Source: Xenopus tropicalis (taxonomy: Eukaryota; Chordata; Amphibia; Anura; Pipidae). Taken from it: a stretch of 64,000 nucleotides of DNA. The notes under the pieces are model-generated. The model had not been told where the DNA came from and made no database searches. It saw only the letters and a list, made by a program, of their open reading frames with translations. The stretch is taken from NCBI RefSeq assembly GCF_000004195.4, contig NC_030680.2, forward strand, positions 147,144,545-147,208,544, in the 5' to 3' direction. Positions 1-11,509 of the stretch are shown one piece after another. Each line of letters begins with the position of its first letter. Within the stretch, counting starts at the first letter, position 1. The translations under genes were made by a program, and so were the position numbers.

Positions 1-455
1 GAGAAAAGGGAATCATTTAACCATGAAATAAACCCAATAGGGCTGTTCTGCCCCCAATAAGGGGTAATTATATCTTAGTTGGGATCAAGTACAGGTACTG
101 TTTTATTATTACAGAGAAAAGGGAATCATTTAACCATTAAATAAACCCAATAGGGCTGTTCTGCCCCCAATAAGGGGTAATTATATCTTAGTTGGGATCA
201 AGTACAGGTACTGTTTTATTATTACAGAGAAAAGGGAATCATTTAACCATTAAATAAACCCAATAGGGCTGTTCTGCCCCAATAAGGGGTAATTATATCT
301 TAGTTGGGATCAAGTACAGGTACTGTTTTATTATTACAGAGAAAAGGGAATCATTTAACCATTAAATAAACCCAATAGGGCTGTTCTGCCCCAATAAGGG
401 GTAATTATATGTTTGTTGGGATCAAGTACAGATACTGTTTTATTATTATTATTTC
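1..455 (+). repeat. Satellite family A array 1 (113-bp unit, truncated by window edge)
   Basis: About four head-to-tail copies of a 112-113 bp unit. The unit holds the landmarks GAGAAAAGGGAATCATTTAA, AATAAACCCAATAGGGCTG, a C4/C5 tract before AATAAGGGG, and GATCAAGTACAGGTACTG. Starts of GAGAAAA at 1 and 114 set the period; one-base length changes come from the C4/C5 tract. The last unit carries a TATGTTTGTTGGG variant also seen in the array at 40.3-41.9 kb. The array decays into TTATTATTATT at about 455. Open frames here are repeat artefacts. Confidence 0.95.
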
Positions 456-497
456 CTTCTTCCTTAACATACCTGTACTTAATACTTAAATAATAGT

Positions 498-698
498 CTT
501 TGGACTGGGTCGGTGGGGCACGGGAAAAATCCCGGTGGGCCCCGCTGGCCCAGACCCGATTCCCAGAGCTCCCAACGGCTGCTGTTCTCCCTAACAATAA
601 TAACAATATTATACAAGCGCTTGGGGGAGCTTTGGGGTGTGTGGGGGGCCCTGGGGTGGCAGCCCCAGTGGGCCCTGTACCCCCCCAGTCCAACCCTG
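498..698. mobile_element. Small hAT-like MITE, GGACTGGG/CCCAGTCC ends
   Basis: A GC-rich 200-bp segment begins near TTTGGACTGGG and ends CCCCCCAGTCCAACCCTG. Its ends resemble those of the element at 53817-53976, which starts CAGGGTTAGACTGGG and ends in the same way. The interior is rich in GGGCCC-type motifs. Predicted frames over it look unrelated to any protein. The left end is decayed. Confidence 0.45.
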
Positions 699-1335
699 TC
701 TACATGAATCAACATGTCTACTTCTTGTACAATCTATTCTCTAATAATGACTTTAATGATAACAGTCGAACTAATATATTAGTGGTGCATTTATTTTCCC
801 TTCTTGTCGAACGGAAGGAAATTAGATGCAAGACACAATCAGGGTACGTTCGGTAGATACGGAAATGTGGCGACAGGGGTGTGATACTGTTGATTTGTGT
901 AACAAGAACACATTTCTTTCTCAGCCGATGCAAATTGTCTCCTGCGGGGAAGCTGCGGCCACGTTCCCATTGTTGCCGATGTGCTTATGTTCATAATTGG
1001 CAGCATCAATGTGACAAAGTGACGTTCCAAGGAAAGAAAAAAAAAAAAACACACGGTATAGATCGGGAGTAAGTAAATCAAGCAGACAAAACATTGCATT
1101 GCATTAGTGACACGGCAGGATAATAACGGAGAGATAAACACTTGGCACCGCTAAACAGAAACACTTCTATTGTTGCAGAAACAGAATTCTCATCTGATAA
1201 ATAAGCGAGATTTCATTTATTTTAATTACACTTCTACACACTGTCAGCATGGTGTTTACTGCAAAATAAACCTCACGGAACAAAAGGGGTGTCAGTTATG
1301 GGGTGTGGGGCAACGAGGCCCAGGTCTTTATCATT
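699..1335. other. No gene seen; low-copy sequence
   Basis: Mixed AT-rich sequence with an A12 run near 1038-1049. Short open frames of 60-118 codons lack composition or motifs suggesting real proteins. I see no repeat family of this window here. Confidence 0.5.
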
Positions 1336-1815
1336 CAGAATGGAGGGAGGGGGGATATCACTCCAACTTGCAGCGCAGCAGTAAAGTGTGCCTGAGTCTG
1401 AGCTTTCAGCCAGCGCTACACATTAGAACTGCTTTCAGCTAACCTATTGTTTCTCCTACTCCCATGTAACTGGGGGAGTCCCAAGCCGGACTTGGATTTC
1501 TTACTATTGAGTGCTATTCTGATACCTACTGGGAGCTGCTATCTTGCTCCCTTCCCATTGTTCTGCTGATCGGCTGCTGGGGGTGAGGGGGGGGGGATAT
1601 CACTCCAACTTGCAGCGCAGCAGTAAAGTGTGCCTGAGTCTGAGCTTTCAGAAGGAGCCAGCGCTACACATTAGAACTGCTTTCAGCTAACCTATTGTTT
1701 CTCCTGCTCCCATGTAACTGGAGGAGTCCCAAGCCGGACTTGGATTTCTTACTATTGAGTGCTATTCTGATACCTACTGGGAGCTGCGATCTTGCTCCCT
1801 TCCCATTGTTCTGCC
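1336..1815 (-). repeat. Family C array 1 (about two 240-bp units, inverted)
   Basis: Two copies of a roughly 240-bp unit in the orientation opposite to the copies at 3.6-4.3 kb. Landmarks are a G-rich tract followed by ATATCACTCCAACTTGCAGC, GCCTGAGTCTGAGCTTTCAG, and CCTACTGGGAGCTGCTATCT. The second copy has a small AGAAGG insertion after CTTTCAG. The array stops abruptly after CCATTGTTCTGCCG. Confidence 0.9.
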
Positions 1816-3012
1816 GTCTTGTTGGCACTTTGCAAAGCAGATCACAAATTTCTGTCCATTTATAAGTTACTGGGATCCTAAACTACTGAACCCCACCCCC
1901 CCAGTTATATATACTAGTTCATCAAAACACATATAAGCAAGTAGGTACCAAGATACACCCTACATACACATCAGATAGTACCCAAATAGTAACATTAACC
2001 ATTTATAATATAAATAGGTCTGAATGCCTTCATGTCATCACAGCAATGTTAAAGGGGTTGTTCATCTTTAAATTAAAATTTATTTTCAAGTCTCTTGGGG
2101 CCCCACCTGCTATAGGGCCCCTGACTGCAGAACCCACTGTACTTTACAAAGGGGTGGGGCTGATGGTATAAAGGGTGGGGCAGTAAAGCTAGGGGTGGGC
2201 ATGATGACATCAGGGTCAGGCATGTTGGGTGGGGTTATGATGTCAGGGTGCGGTTACTGCATCACTTGCAATTGGCTGGAATTCCATTCAGTTTTTTTAA
2301 TGGAAAACTAGGGTGTCTGGTTCAAAACCAGATGGTTGGCAACCCGAGTTCTGCCTGATGTGTAAGCCCAGTCCCTTGACTGTATGGGGTCTGTATAGAG
2401 CTACTAAATCTCCCGCACGTCCCCTGTGTATTCCGCCCCTAAAATTCTGCTGCCCTAGGCCCGGGCCCACGTGGCCTTTCCACAAATCTAGACCATATTT
2501 TTTACCCACAATGATACATTTTTACCCAGCACTTCAACATAATTTGGACATTTGTAGGGACTATTTTATTTATTCTTTATTTAGAGCACTTCATAAACCA
2601 GATGCAAGTTGACCTTATTTGTTCTGAATTGAAAAGTCTTCCTTTTCTATTCAAGACTCTTGTTTTTACTAGCGATAACTAACAGCTTTAAATCCAGAAA
2701 TACAACAGAACAGCACATTCAATTCCAGGAAGATTTTTTATTTTATTTTGCTCAAACGAGGCCATGAACATCACTAATTCCGAATAAGACTGTTTTAGCA
2801 CAGCCACATCAGGTGTGAAAAGGAACGTTCATTAAAGGGATCAAATGGGAACAAGATACTTTATTTCAGGTGAAATCTTTATTCTTCATGGCACATTGGA
2901 CAAATTCAGGGACTAGAGTGTTCCTCGGAACTAAACAACCTATCAGCGATATACACAACCTTTTGTATTCAAGGCAGTATGCTGATCAAATCCCAAATAC
3001 AGACCGGTTTCA
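1816..3012. other. Gene-free region with degenerate MITE ends
   Basis: AT-rich low-copy sequence. At 2050-2095 lies TTAAAGGGGTTGTTCATCTT, resembling the outward end of the MITE-like repeat whose opposite end (CAACCCCTTTAA) is near 39.83 kb. A short inverted repeat, CTGGTTCAAAACCAG, is at about 2317. No convincing coding sequence. Confidence 0.5.
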
Positions 3013-3147
3013 TGCGGGCTCACCAGTGCAGTGCGGGCTCACCAGTGCAGTGCGGGCTCACCAGTGCAGTGCGGGCTCACCAGTGCAGTGCGGGCTCACC
3101 AGTGCAGTGCGGGCTCACCAGTGCAGTGCGGGCTCACCAGTGCAGTG
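3013..3147 (+). repeat. 19-bp minisatellite, seven copies
   Basis: Seven near-identical copies of TGCGGGCTCACCAGTGCAG. Because 19 is not a multiple of three, the same short peptide is read in staggered frames, which explains the two overlapping open frames over it. Confidence 0.95.
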
Positions 3148-3304
3148 TTTCTGATCGGCATATGTATAGCCAGCTAGGCACCAACCAAAATACTTTCTTT
3201 TTATGAATGCGCTTCACTGTCTCTACAGTTGCTAAAGTCAAATAGAAGCTAGACGCCTTAAAGTTATAATATGGAAGATTGCAACCAGAACCTCAAACAG
3301 TGTC

Positions 3305-3477
3305 TAGTGATGAGCGCATCTGTTCCATTTTGCTTTGCCAAAAAATTTGCGAAACTGTGAAAAAATTCACAAAATAGCAAAAAATTTGTGAAATCCGTCT
3401 ATAGTATGGGTTTTTTTACGCAAAACACTGAAGTTCGCCGCAAATCCATGCTTGGCGAAAAATGTTGCTCATCGCTA
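3305..3477. mobile_element. hAT-type MITE, family F copy 1
   Basis: The left end is TAGTGATGAGCGCATCTG and the right end is ...GTTGCTCATCGCTA, an imperfect terminal inverted repeat. It is flanked by ACAGTGTC (3297-3304) and ACAGTATC (3478-3485), a 7/8-matching 8-bp target duplication. The interior is typical of the family (CGCAAATCCATG, GGCGAAAAA). No coding capacity. Confidence 0.85.
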
Positions 3478-3559
3478 ACAGTATCCAAAAAGCCAAAATC
3501 TAGCAGGAAGTGCATAAAACACAAAATAGAGCAGTAATGATTATAACGTTTCTTGCATT

Positions 3560-4275
3560 GTAATCTGCTTTTCCCATGGGGCTAGCCATATTCTTCATTT
3601 CCCAGGGTGCCACAGCCATGTGACTTGTGCTCTCATAAACTTCACTCACACTTTACTGCTGCGCTGCAAGTTGGAGTGATATCCCTCCCTCCCCCCCAGC
3701 AGCCGATCAGCAGAACAATGGGAAGGGAGCAAGATAGCAGCTCCCAGTAGGTATCAGAATAGCACTCAATAGTAAGAAATCCAAGTCCGGCTTGGGACTC
3801 CTCCAGTTACATGGGAGTAGGAGAAACAATAGGTTAGCTGAAAGCAGTTCTAATGTGTAGCGCTGGCTGAAAGCTCAGACTCAGGCACACTTTACTGCTG
3901 CGCTGCAAGTTGGAGTGATATCCCCCCCCCCACCCCCAGCAGCCGATCAGCAGAACAATGGGAAGGGAGCAAGATAGCAGCTCCCAGTAGGTATCAGAAT
4001 AGCACTCAATAGTAAGAAATCCAAGTCCGGCTTGGGACTCCTCCAGTTACATGGGAGTAGGAGAAACAATAGGTTAGCTGAAAGCAGTTCTAATGTGTAG
4101 CGCTGGCTGAAAGCTCAGACTCAGGCACACTTTACTGCTGCGCTGCAAGTTGGAGTGATATCCCCCCCCCCTCACCCCCAGCAGCCGATCAGCAGAACAA
4201 TGGGAAGGGAGCAAGATAGCAGCTCCCAGTAGGTATCAGAATAGCACTCAATAGTAAGAAATCCAAGTCCTTTAA
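3560..4275 (+). repeat. Family C array 2 (three 240-bp units) with left flank
   Basis: The left flank (CCCATGGGGCTAGCC, CAGGGTGCCACAGCCATG) is shared with the element at 12.25-12.76 kb. It is followed by units starting CTTTACTGCTGCGCTGCAAG near 3650, 3890 and 4130, a 240-bp period. A poly-C tract of variable length separates the CAAGTTGGAGTGATAT and CAGCAGCCGATCAGCAG blocks. It ends abruptly at about 4270. Confidence 0.92.
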
Positions 4276-4966
4276 TCATTTTGATATATATATAAATTTT
4301 ATGTAACATAGGATGCTCCTAATCATGCTTTTATAATCCACTCAATGGTTTCTAAATGGGCTACGTTTCATTGGGCTATGCAAATGAATTATGTAAATGT
4401 AAACATATTTTAAGTGTATTTTCCCTTTATGGGTTATGTATGCTTGCTGAGATGACCAATGTTGTGTAGATGCATTATAACAATAGTAGTCTTTTTCCGG
4501 ATTGACCAATCTGATTGGATAGGCACAATTTGACGCATGTGTAAGGAGACACTCGTGGAGAAAAACTCTCAGGCGCAACATTGGACTGATTTAAACCACA
4601 ATGGACGTCAACCTGTTAACTAATGGGTGAGTTGTAATGACACGTTGTAAACTACTGGTGCTGAACTAGAACTCTCCAACTACCACTGGGTTACATGACA
4701 CCTGCGACATACCCTGTTATGATCAGTCAAATGTTATAAACATTATTTTTCTACAGTTGCTGATCAGAATACCCTGCGCTACATTGATTGGTTTCCCCCC
4801 TTTCTGGGGGTTAATCTGTAGTTGGGATCTGATCAGGATACTGCCCTCGATGGGCTTTTAAACCCAGTGGGGGAGCTTTAGCCCAGCCTATTCCATGTAA
4901 ATGAGTGACCAATTGGGCCTTTTTGCCTCCAGAATTCTCTCTGGATATTTTATTACACAACGCTGG
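4276..4966. other. No gene seen; low-copy AT-rich sequence
   Basis: Sequence without recognised repeats apart from short (TA)n. An open frame of 79 codons on the minus strand has no recognisable domain. Nothing else is supported. Confidence 0.45.
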
Positions 4967-5048
4967 GTCCATCAGGTCCATCCATCAGGTCCATCCATCA
5001 GGTCCATCCATCAGGTCCATCCATCAGGTCCATCCATCAGGTCCATCT
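4967..5048 (+). repeat. 13-bp minisatellite, about six copies
   Basis: Perfect tandem copies of ATCAGGTCCATCC. Confidence 0.95.
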
Positions 5049-5270
5049 GCCATTCACATTTTAATATAGGAGTTCTAGTAATTGTATGTGCAAAATTATT
5101 GGAAAACAGGGCTTAGACAATTTTTGACCTCTACATGGAGCATATGATCTAGATCAGCCATGAATTAGGGGGCACCTACATGCGGCCAAACAGGCTCTCC
5201 TCCCTATTGTACCTCCAGCTCAGTTATGGCTTATAAATGAATGAAAGCAAATCATGGAAACCATTATTAT

Positions 5271-5488
5271 TAGTGATGAGCGAATTATTTTCGCCAGGCA
5301 TGGATTCGCAGTGAATTTCCAGTCGCCATTGGCAAATTGTTTCGCAAAAATTTGTGGCGCGTCAAAAAAACGCGGACAACAAAAAAAAAAAATAGACGCG
5401 GGTGACAAAAAAATAGACGCGGGCAAATTTTCTTGCTGTTTTCTGAATTTTATGCCGAAGCGAAATGGGACAGATTCGCTCATCACTA
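5271..5488. mobile_element. hAT-type MITE, family F copy 2 (perfect TSD)
   Basis: Begins TAGTGATGAGCGAATT and ends ATTCGCTCATCACTA. It is flanked on both sides by ATTATTAT (5263-5270 and 5489-5496), an exact 8-bp target duplication. TAGTG-type ends plus an 8-bp duplication are hallmarks of the hAT superfamily. The interior holds two AAAATAGACGCGGG motifs. Non-coding. Confidence 0.92.
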
Positions 5489-5834
5489 ATTATTATATTA
5501 TGGAGCATGGAACTTTTGGGGTGCCGAGGAGGTATATATTTTATCATTTTATTTTTAAATACTCAAATTATTGATAATATCTTTGGAAGGCAATTCGGAC
5601 TAGTTTGTACCTCTCAGTCACATGACCACTTCCTTTGGGGGAATGAAAAGACCTGCACAAGTCAATAGGCGTTTTTGGTCTTGTTGAACTTGAAAAAAAT
5701 TGCCAATGGAAAATGCAAAGTTTTGCGGCATATCCAAAAATTCGCTCCTCGATAATTGGGGCTAGTTTCATTTGAAAAGAATATATTTGGGGGTTCAATC
5801 CTAAACTACATCATACAAAAAATGTTGTGCTCAC
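5489..5834. other. No gene seen
   Basis: Low-copy AT-rich spacer between two family F elements. No motif or plausible ORF. Confidence 0.45.
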
Positions 5835-5974
5835 TAGCGATAAAATTTTTCGCCAGGGATTGAGTCCCAGCAAATCAGTGGTTCAGTGGTTCACCATTGG
5901 TGGATTTTTTTCACGAAACAGGTGTCAACATTTGCCACGTGTTGTGACAGACAGGACAGATTCGCTCATCACTA
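5835..5974. mobile_element. hAT-type MITE, family F copy 3 (short, perfect TSD)
   Basis: A 140-bp copy with a decayed left end (TAGCGATAAAATTTTTCGCC) and an intact right end (ATTCGCTCATCACTA). Flanks GTGCTCAC at 5827-5834 and 5975-5982 are identical, so its borders are secure despite the decay. Confidence 0.9.
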
Positions 5975-6084
5975 GTGCTCACTGCAGGGACCACCTGTAA
6001 GATGCCCAAGGTTATACAAAGTAAAATAATAGCAGGGAACTCAGATACTCAAAAAAGTATTTCTTTTTATTTGCATTTTAACCC

Positions 6085-6407
6085 AATGTGTTTTTACCCG
6101 AGCAAAAAAATGCGGGGGTTTTTATCAGGGTCACAGGAAAATGCCTGCAGAACAGAAAAATAAACCTCAAAATGGAGGAAAAATTGCGAAACACATTTGT
6201 TATGTGACTTTTTCATTGGGCACAACTTTTTTGACACGACTGCGCCCATTTTGTCACCAACTGCACCTATTTTGATGCAGCCACACCGTGACCGCGACTT
6301 TTTCCGACGAGCACCGAATTTTTTTTGTGCCAAAGTTTCGTGAAACAATTGCAAATACAGAAATTTGCTGCGAATCCATGTCTGGGGAAAAAATTTGCTC
6401 GTCAATA
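6085..6407. mobile_element. Truncated family F element
   Basis: Family F interior motifs (ACTTTTTTGACACGACTGC, GCGAATCCATGTCTGG) without a recognisable left end. It abuts the next copy. The open frames on both strands reflect low stop density in the repeat. Confidence 0.6.
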
Positions 6408-6415
6408 CTGCCTAA

Positions 6416-6699
6416 TAGTGATGAGCGAATTTTTTCACCAGGCATTAATTCGCAGCGAATTTCGCCATTGGAGAATTGTTTTGCGAAACTTCGGTGAAAA
6501 TTCACAGTGGAAAACTTGTTTGTGCATCAAATTGGGTGCAGTCACGTCAAAAAAAGTGCAGATGTCAAAAAATAGATGCGGCTGACAAAAAAATTGCGTG
6601 GCAAAGGTGTTTTGTGAATTTTTTCACTGTTTTGCGAATTTTCTTGCCATTTTGCAAATTTTATGGTGAAGCGAAACGGGACAGATTCGCTCATCACTA
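6416..6699. mobile_element. hAT-type MITE, family F copy 4
   Basis: Begins TAGTGATGAGCGAATTTTTT and ends GATTCGCTCATCACTA. Flanks CTGCCTAA (6408-6415) and CTACCTAA (6700-6707) match at 7 of 8 positions. Confidence 0.88.
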
Positions 6700-6887
6700 C
6701 TACCTAACAAAGACCTGCTAGTTGAATGAAGACCACGTTGAGTTTACAGTAGATCCAACCTCTTTGACTTTAATGCAGTTGCATAAGAGGAGGAGTTTAA
6801 TAATTAGTTCAACCCCCCAGTGAGACTGCCTTTATAGTTATTATGTGGACATGCAATCATTTAGATGTAATATTAGGTACATATAGC

Positions 6888-7397
6888 TAGTGATGGGCGA
6901 AATGTTTCGCCCTGCATGAATTCGTGGCAATTTCCACTTTTCCCCATTGGCGGATGGATGAAAAATTTTGCAGCGGAAAAATTCGATGTGCATCCAAAAA
7001 TTGTTGCGGAGGTCAAAAGAATAGCCGCACGATAAAATAATAGCTGCGGGCAACAAAAGAATGGCAGCGTGACAAAAGAATAGCCGCGGGCGACGAAATA
7101 ATAACCGCGGGCGACAAAATAATAGGCGCGTGCGACAAAATAATAGCCGCCAGCGATGAAATAATAGACGCATGACAAAAGAATAGCTGCGGGCGACAAA
7201 ATAATAGCGCGCGACGAAAGAATAGCCGCGGGTGACAAAATAATAGCCGCGGGTGACAAAATAATAGCCGCGTGACAAAAGAATAGCCGCAGGCGACTAA
7301 TTTTTTTGACGCGCAACATTTCTGCCGTTTCGCGAATCTTTCGCTGAAGCTGAATCTTTTTCAGCGAAGCGAAATGGGACAGATTCACTCATCACTA
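6888..7397. mobile_element. Family F copy 5 with internal ~20-bp minisatellite
   Basis: Ends TAGTGATGGGCGAAATG and CACTCATCACTA; flanks CATATAGC (6880-6887) and CATATTGC (7398-7405) match 7/8. The core at about 7015-7300 is an array of a 19-21 bp unit of the type GCGGGCGACAAAATAATAGCC. It has few stops, giving spurious frames of 145 and 171 codons on the minus strand. Confidence 0.9.
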
Positions 7398-8135
7398 CAT
7401 ATTGCTCTTTAACTGCATAAAGATGCTGATTTGATGTATTCATTCATTCAAAATCTATCAGGAAGGTTCTGCTGAAGTGAAGACAACTTGGTTTTCCGAG
7501 AACTCTAAAATTAGCACCGGAAAAAAAAAAAAAAACAAGGTGTCTCTCCGCTCAACTTGAAATCTCACAGTTCAGAAGTAATATCTAGATTTCATGTCTG
7601 AACAATAAAAACAGGAACAGGAATGTAAAATAAATGTCATCTCGGCGGTGCCACGTTAATTGAGTTATGGGATGTGATTTTAAATAATCATGGAAACGTC
7701 TCTAACCGAGACTGCGAGATAGTTAGCTCGCGCCCTGCTGTGCCGACAGCACCAGAACCCGCATTGATCTCTTCCCCACGTAGAGTGTTTCATCAGCACT
7801 AGATTTGTAACCGGTTTATTTATTGTGCAGACAATGCAGGGGAGGTGATTTATTGTGACACCTGTGGATGAGGAATGGTTGCGCAAAGTTTTAAATCACT
7901 GTACTTTGTCATTTTGTTATTTTATGGCTTTTTCTCACAAACTGGGGCCAGATTTAACGGCAACCAAATTATATCACACACGGGATTTCCCCCGAAACAA
8001 TATTTTAGATTCAAATATCTGCCTGTGCCTGTATTTTTCTGACTTAAAAAAACTAGCTCTAGGCGCAGGAGCGTTGGCAGGTTTAAGGGGGACCTGTATT
8101 TAAAGCCTACCCCATCAGATATTTAGGGCCCCGTG
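7398..8135. other. Apparently single-copy island, no gene
   Basis: Not made of the window's repeat families. It contains an A14 run near 7520 and homeodomain-like AT motifs (GTTAATTGAG, TAAATAATCATGG). The two short open frames (68 and 82 codons) have no recognisable domain. It could be conserved non-coding DNA; that is only a guess. Confidence 0.4.
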
Positions 8136-8139
8136 ACTT

Positions 8140-10540
8140 TTTTTGTTAGTTATGAACAAATCTGTCTTTTTTTAGGGGGGAAATTTGCAAAACTGCTGAA
8201 ATGTTTGCGAAATAGACAAAAAAATTTGGAAAATGCGGCTACCGCTTGAATCGACCACGTCTTTTTTTATATGCAACCATGACTTTTTTTTATGCGACTG
8301 CAACTTTTTCTTTATTTAGTGAATTTTTGTGGCAGTTTTGTAAAAAAAATTCACGAAATGCAGGATTTCAATGCTAATCCATGCCTGGCGAAAACATTCA
8401 CTCAACACTACTTTTTTTTATTTATCTATAAATTAAATTTAAATTGCCCCAAAAATAAATGAGAGGGACCAGGTTAAGAGAATTCAAATAAACAAAAATT
8501 TTTAAAAAAGTGTCCCTTTTTGCGGGAAAATTCACGAAACTGCTGAAAAATTTGCAAAATGGGGAAAAATTTGCTAAACGCAGCTACCAAATTACTTTAC
8601 CTAGTCATTTTTTTTTATGAGACGGCAACTTTTTCACATGACCACGGCTTTTTTTTATGTAACTGTGATTTTTTTTCTTGTGACCGCAACTTTTCCCTCA
8701 TTTGCAAATTTTTTGTCTCTGCAAATTTTTGTGGTAGTTTCGTGAAAAAATTCGCCAATGGGGAAATGCAGAATTTCAATGCTAATCCATGCCTGGCGAA
8801 AAAATTCACTCAACACTACTTTCTTTTATTTATCTATAAATTAAACATCGCCCCAAAAATAATTGAGAGGGGCCGGGTTTAGATAATTCAAATAAACAAA
8901 AATATAAGAAATTGTCCCGTTTTGTGGGAAAATTCAGGAAACTGCTGAAAAATGTGCAAAATGGTGAAAAATTTGCTAAACGTAGCTACCAAATTACTTT
9001 ACCTAGTCATTTTTTTATGCAACATCAACTTTTTCACACAACCACAGCTTTTTTTAATGTAACTCTGATTTTTTTTCTTGTGACCGCAACTTTTCCCTCA
9101 TTTGGCAAATTTTTTGTCTCTGCAAATTTTTGTGGAAGTTTTGTGAAAAAATTAGCCAATGGGGAAATGCAGAATTTCGATGGATATCCATGCCTGTTGA
9201 AAAAATTGCTCATCACTACTTTTTTAAATTTATCTATAAATTAAACATCGCCCCAAAGAAAAATGAGGGATGCCAGGCTGAGATATCTTAAATAAACAAA
9301 AAAAGAAAAGAATTGTCCTAATTAGCAAAACTGCTGAAAATTTCCAAAAAAATGTGAGAAATTCAGCTGCCAAATGACTTGACCTTGTCATTTTTCCATA
9401 AACGCAACTTTTTTTGATGTTACTGCAACTTTTTCAACACGCCCATGGGTTTTTTTTATGCAACTTTGACTTTTTTGAAGGGACTGCAGCTTTTTCTTCA
9501 TTCGGCAAATTTTTGTGGCAGTTGCATGAAAAAATTTCGAATAGATAAATCCTCTGCACTCAGCCTTCCAGACTTCATGCATCGAATCCCCAGTAATAGA
9601 GCCGCACTCTCAGCCAATGTCCAATTCGAAAAATATATATAGGGGGGAGCACGAGACAAAATGCAAAATTTCTGCAAAAAAAGTGCTTTTATTTTTGTAT
9701 GGCATAAAAATAAAAGCACTTTTTTTTGCAGAAATTTTGCATTTTGTCTCGTGCTCCCCCCTATATATATTTTTCGATTGCATGAAAAAATTTGCCAATG
9801 GGGAAATGTAGAATTTCAATGGAAGTCCATGTCTAGTGAAAAAATTCTCTCATCACTACTTTTTTTTATTTATCTATAAATTAAACAGGGTTTGATATCT
9901 CAAATAAACAAAAATATAAAAGAATTGTCCCATTTCACAGGAAAATTAGCAAAACTGCTGAAACATTTGGGAAACGGTGACCCACCCAAGTTTTTTTATG
10001 CAACCATGACTTTTTTTAAAGTCATGGAAGTGCAAATTTTTTCCCTTATTTGGCAAATTTTTGTGGCAGTTGCATGAAAAATTTCACCAGTGGGGAAATG
10101 CAGAATTTCGATGGAAGTCCATGTCTAGTGAAAAAATTCTCTTATCACTACTTTTTTAATATTTATCTATAAATTAAACATTGGCCCAAAGATAAATGAG
10201 CAGTGCCAGGTTTAAATATAATAAATTGTAACAAAATGGTAAAAAGTGTGAGAAACTCAGCTACCAAATTGGTAACTTTTGAAGCAACTGCAACTTTTTC
10301 TTCATTTGGCCAATTTTTGTTGCGACTAATTTTTGTGGCAGTTTCACACAAAAAAATTGCCAGTGGGGAAATACAGAATTGCAATGCAATTCCATATCTG
10401 GCGAAAAAAATCACTCATCACTTCTTTTTTTATTTGATCTATAAATTATGCAACGCCTCAAAGATAAACAAGTGATGCCGGGTTTGGATATCTCAAATAA
10501 ACAAAAATATAAAAGAATTGGGCATGTGATTAAGGGTGAA
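8140..10540 (+). repeat. Six-unit tandem array of a family F-derived 270-410 bp unit
   Basis: Each unit joins family F-like sequence (ATGCAAC...TTTTT, CAAATTTTTGTGGCAGTT, CCATGCCTGGCGAAAA, CACTACTTTTTT) to a linker TTATCTATAAATTAAA...CAAATAAACAAAAAT. The linker recurs at 8422, 8830, 9230, 9870, 10163 and about 10433. The 9230-9870 interval is longer because of the insertion at 9538-9777. No single terminal-repeat pair with target duplications brackets each unit, so this is tandem amplification of element plus linker rather than six insertions. The many 60-110 codon frames are artefacts. Confidence 0.8.
9538..9777. mobile_element. 240-bp palindromic insertion with 16-bp target duplication
   Basis: Exact 16-bp direct repeats (TTGCATGAAAAAATTT) at 9522-9537 and 9778-9793 bracket the segment and interrupt one unit of the surrounding array. 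The first 88 bp are unique. The remaining 9626-9777 is a near-perfect inverted repeat: arms 9626-9696 and 9706-9777, loop GTATGGCAT, with the only difference a 7 versus 8 base A/T run. A 16-bp duplication argues for target-primed or similar retrotransposition rather than a DNA transposon. Inverted partial copies occur in Penelope-like elements and twin-primed LINEs, but no family is identified. Confidence 0.85.
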
Positions 10541-10909
10541 AAAAGAAGATAACGGAAAGGTTGCAGCTTTATAAAACGGTTGGATTTATCAACATGATTT
10601 ATAAAATGACTTAGTAACATATTGTGTGAGGCAGGGTCATAAGGTGGAAGTATTTTATGGGAAAATGTGTTATGACTTTATCATTGATTGAATATGGAGG
10701 AGAGCAAGAGGCCAGAGGCTAGGATAATACCAAAACAATGATTCTGAAAATCTGGAATACTATCAGTTCTAAAAGAATCAACACAAAAACAGGACAAACC
10801 TCAGAAAATTCAATACACTATAGCAATAGTACATTTCCTTACATTTACTGTATTCTTTATGATGGTGAATTTTTGGCAGGAGATTCATAAAACACTAATG
10901 TATTCCAAT
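10541..10909. other. No gene seen
   Basis: Low-copy AT-rich spacer; nothing recognised. Confidence 0.45.
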
Positions 10910-11433
10910 TAGTGATGAGCGACTATTCTTTTGTCGCCCGCGGCTATTGTTTTTTTGCCCGCAGCTATTTGTTTGTTGCCCGTGGCTATTTGTATGTCGC
11001 GCGGCTATTATTTTGTCGCACAGCTATTCTTTTGTTGCCCGGGTATTATTTTGTTGCCTGCGGCTATTATTTTGTCGCACGGCTATTATTTTGTCGCCCA
11101 TGGCTATTCTTTTGTCGCCCGCGGCTATTATTTTGTTGCCCGCGGCTATTATTTTGTCGCACGGCTATTATTTTGTCGCCCATGGCTATTCTTTTGTCGC
11201 CCGCGGCTATTATTTTGTTGCCTGCGGCTATTATTTTGTCGCACGGCTATTATTTTGTCACCCATGGCTATTCTTTTGTCACCCGCGGCTATTATTTTGT
11301 TGCCCGCGGCTATTATTTTGTCGCACGGCTATTCTTTTGTCGCCCGCAGCTATTATTTCGTTGTACAGCTATTCTTTTGACGCCCGCGACTTTCCGCGAA
11401 TCCATGCCTGGCGAAACATTTCGCCCATCACTA
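10910..11433. mobile_element. Family F copy 6 with expanded internal minisatellite
   Basis: Begins TAGTGATGAGCGAC and ends TTTCGCCCATCACTA. Flanks ATTCCAAT and ATTCCGAA agree only over the first five positions. About 470 bp of the interior is a 17-21 bp repeat of the type CGGCTATTATTTTGTCGCCC. All three plus-strand frames stay open for 149-213 codons with GYYFVAR-like or AIILSPA-like peptides, which are products of the repeat and not proteins. Confidence 0.88.
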
Positions 11434-11509
11434 ATTCCGAAGTTCAAAAGAACTTCATTTAATTTTTTGAATGTTTGGAAAACTGACCAGTGTAGAGTTT
11501 CCTACATTG

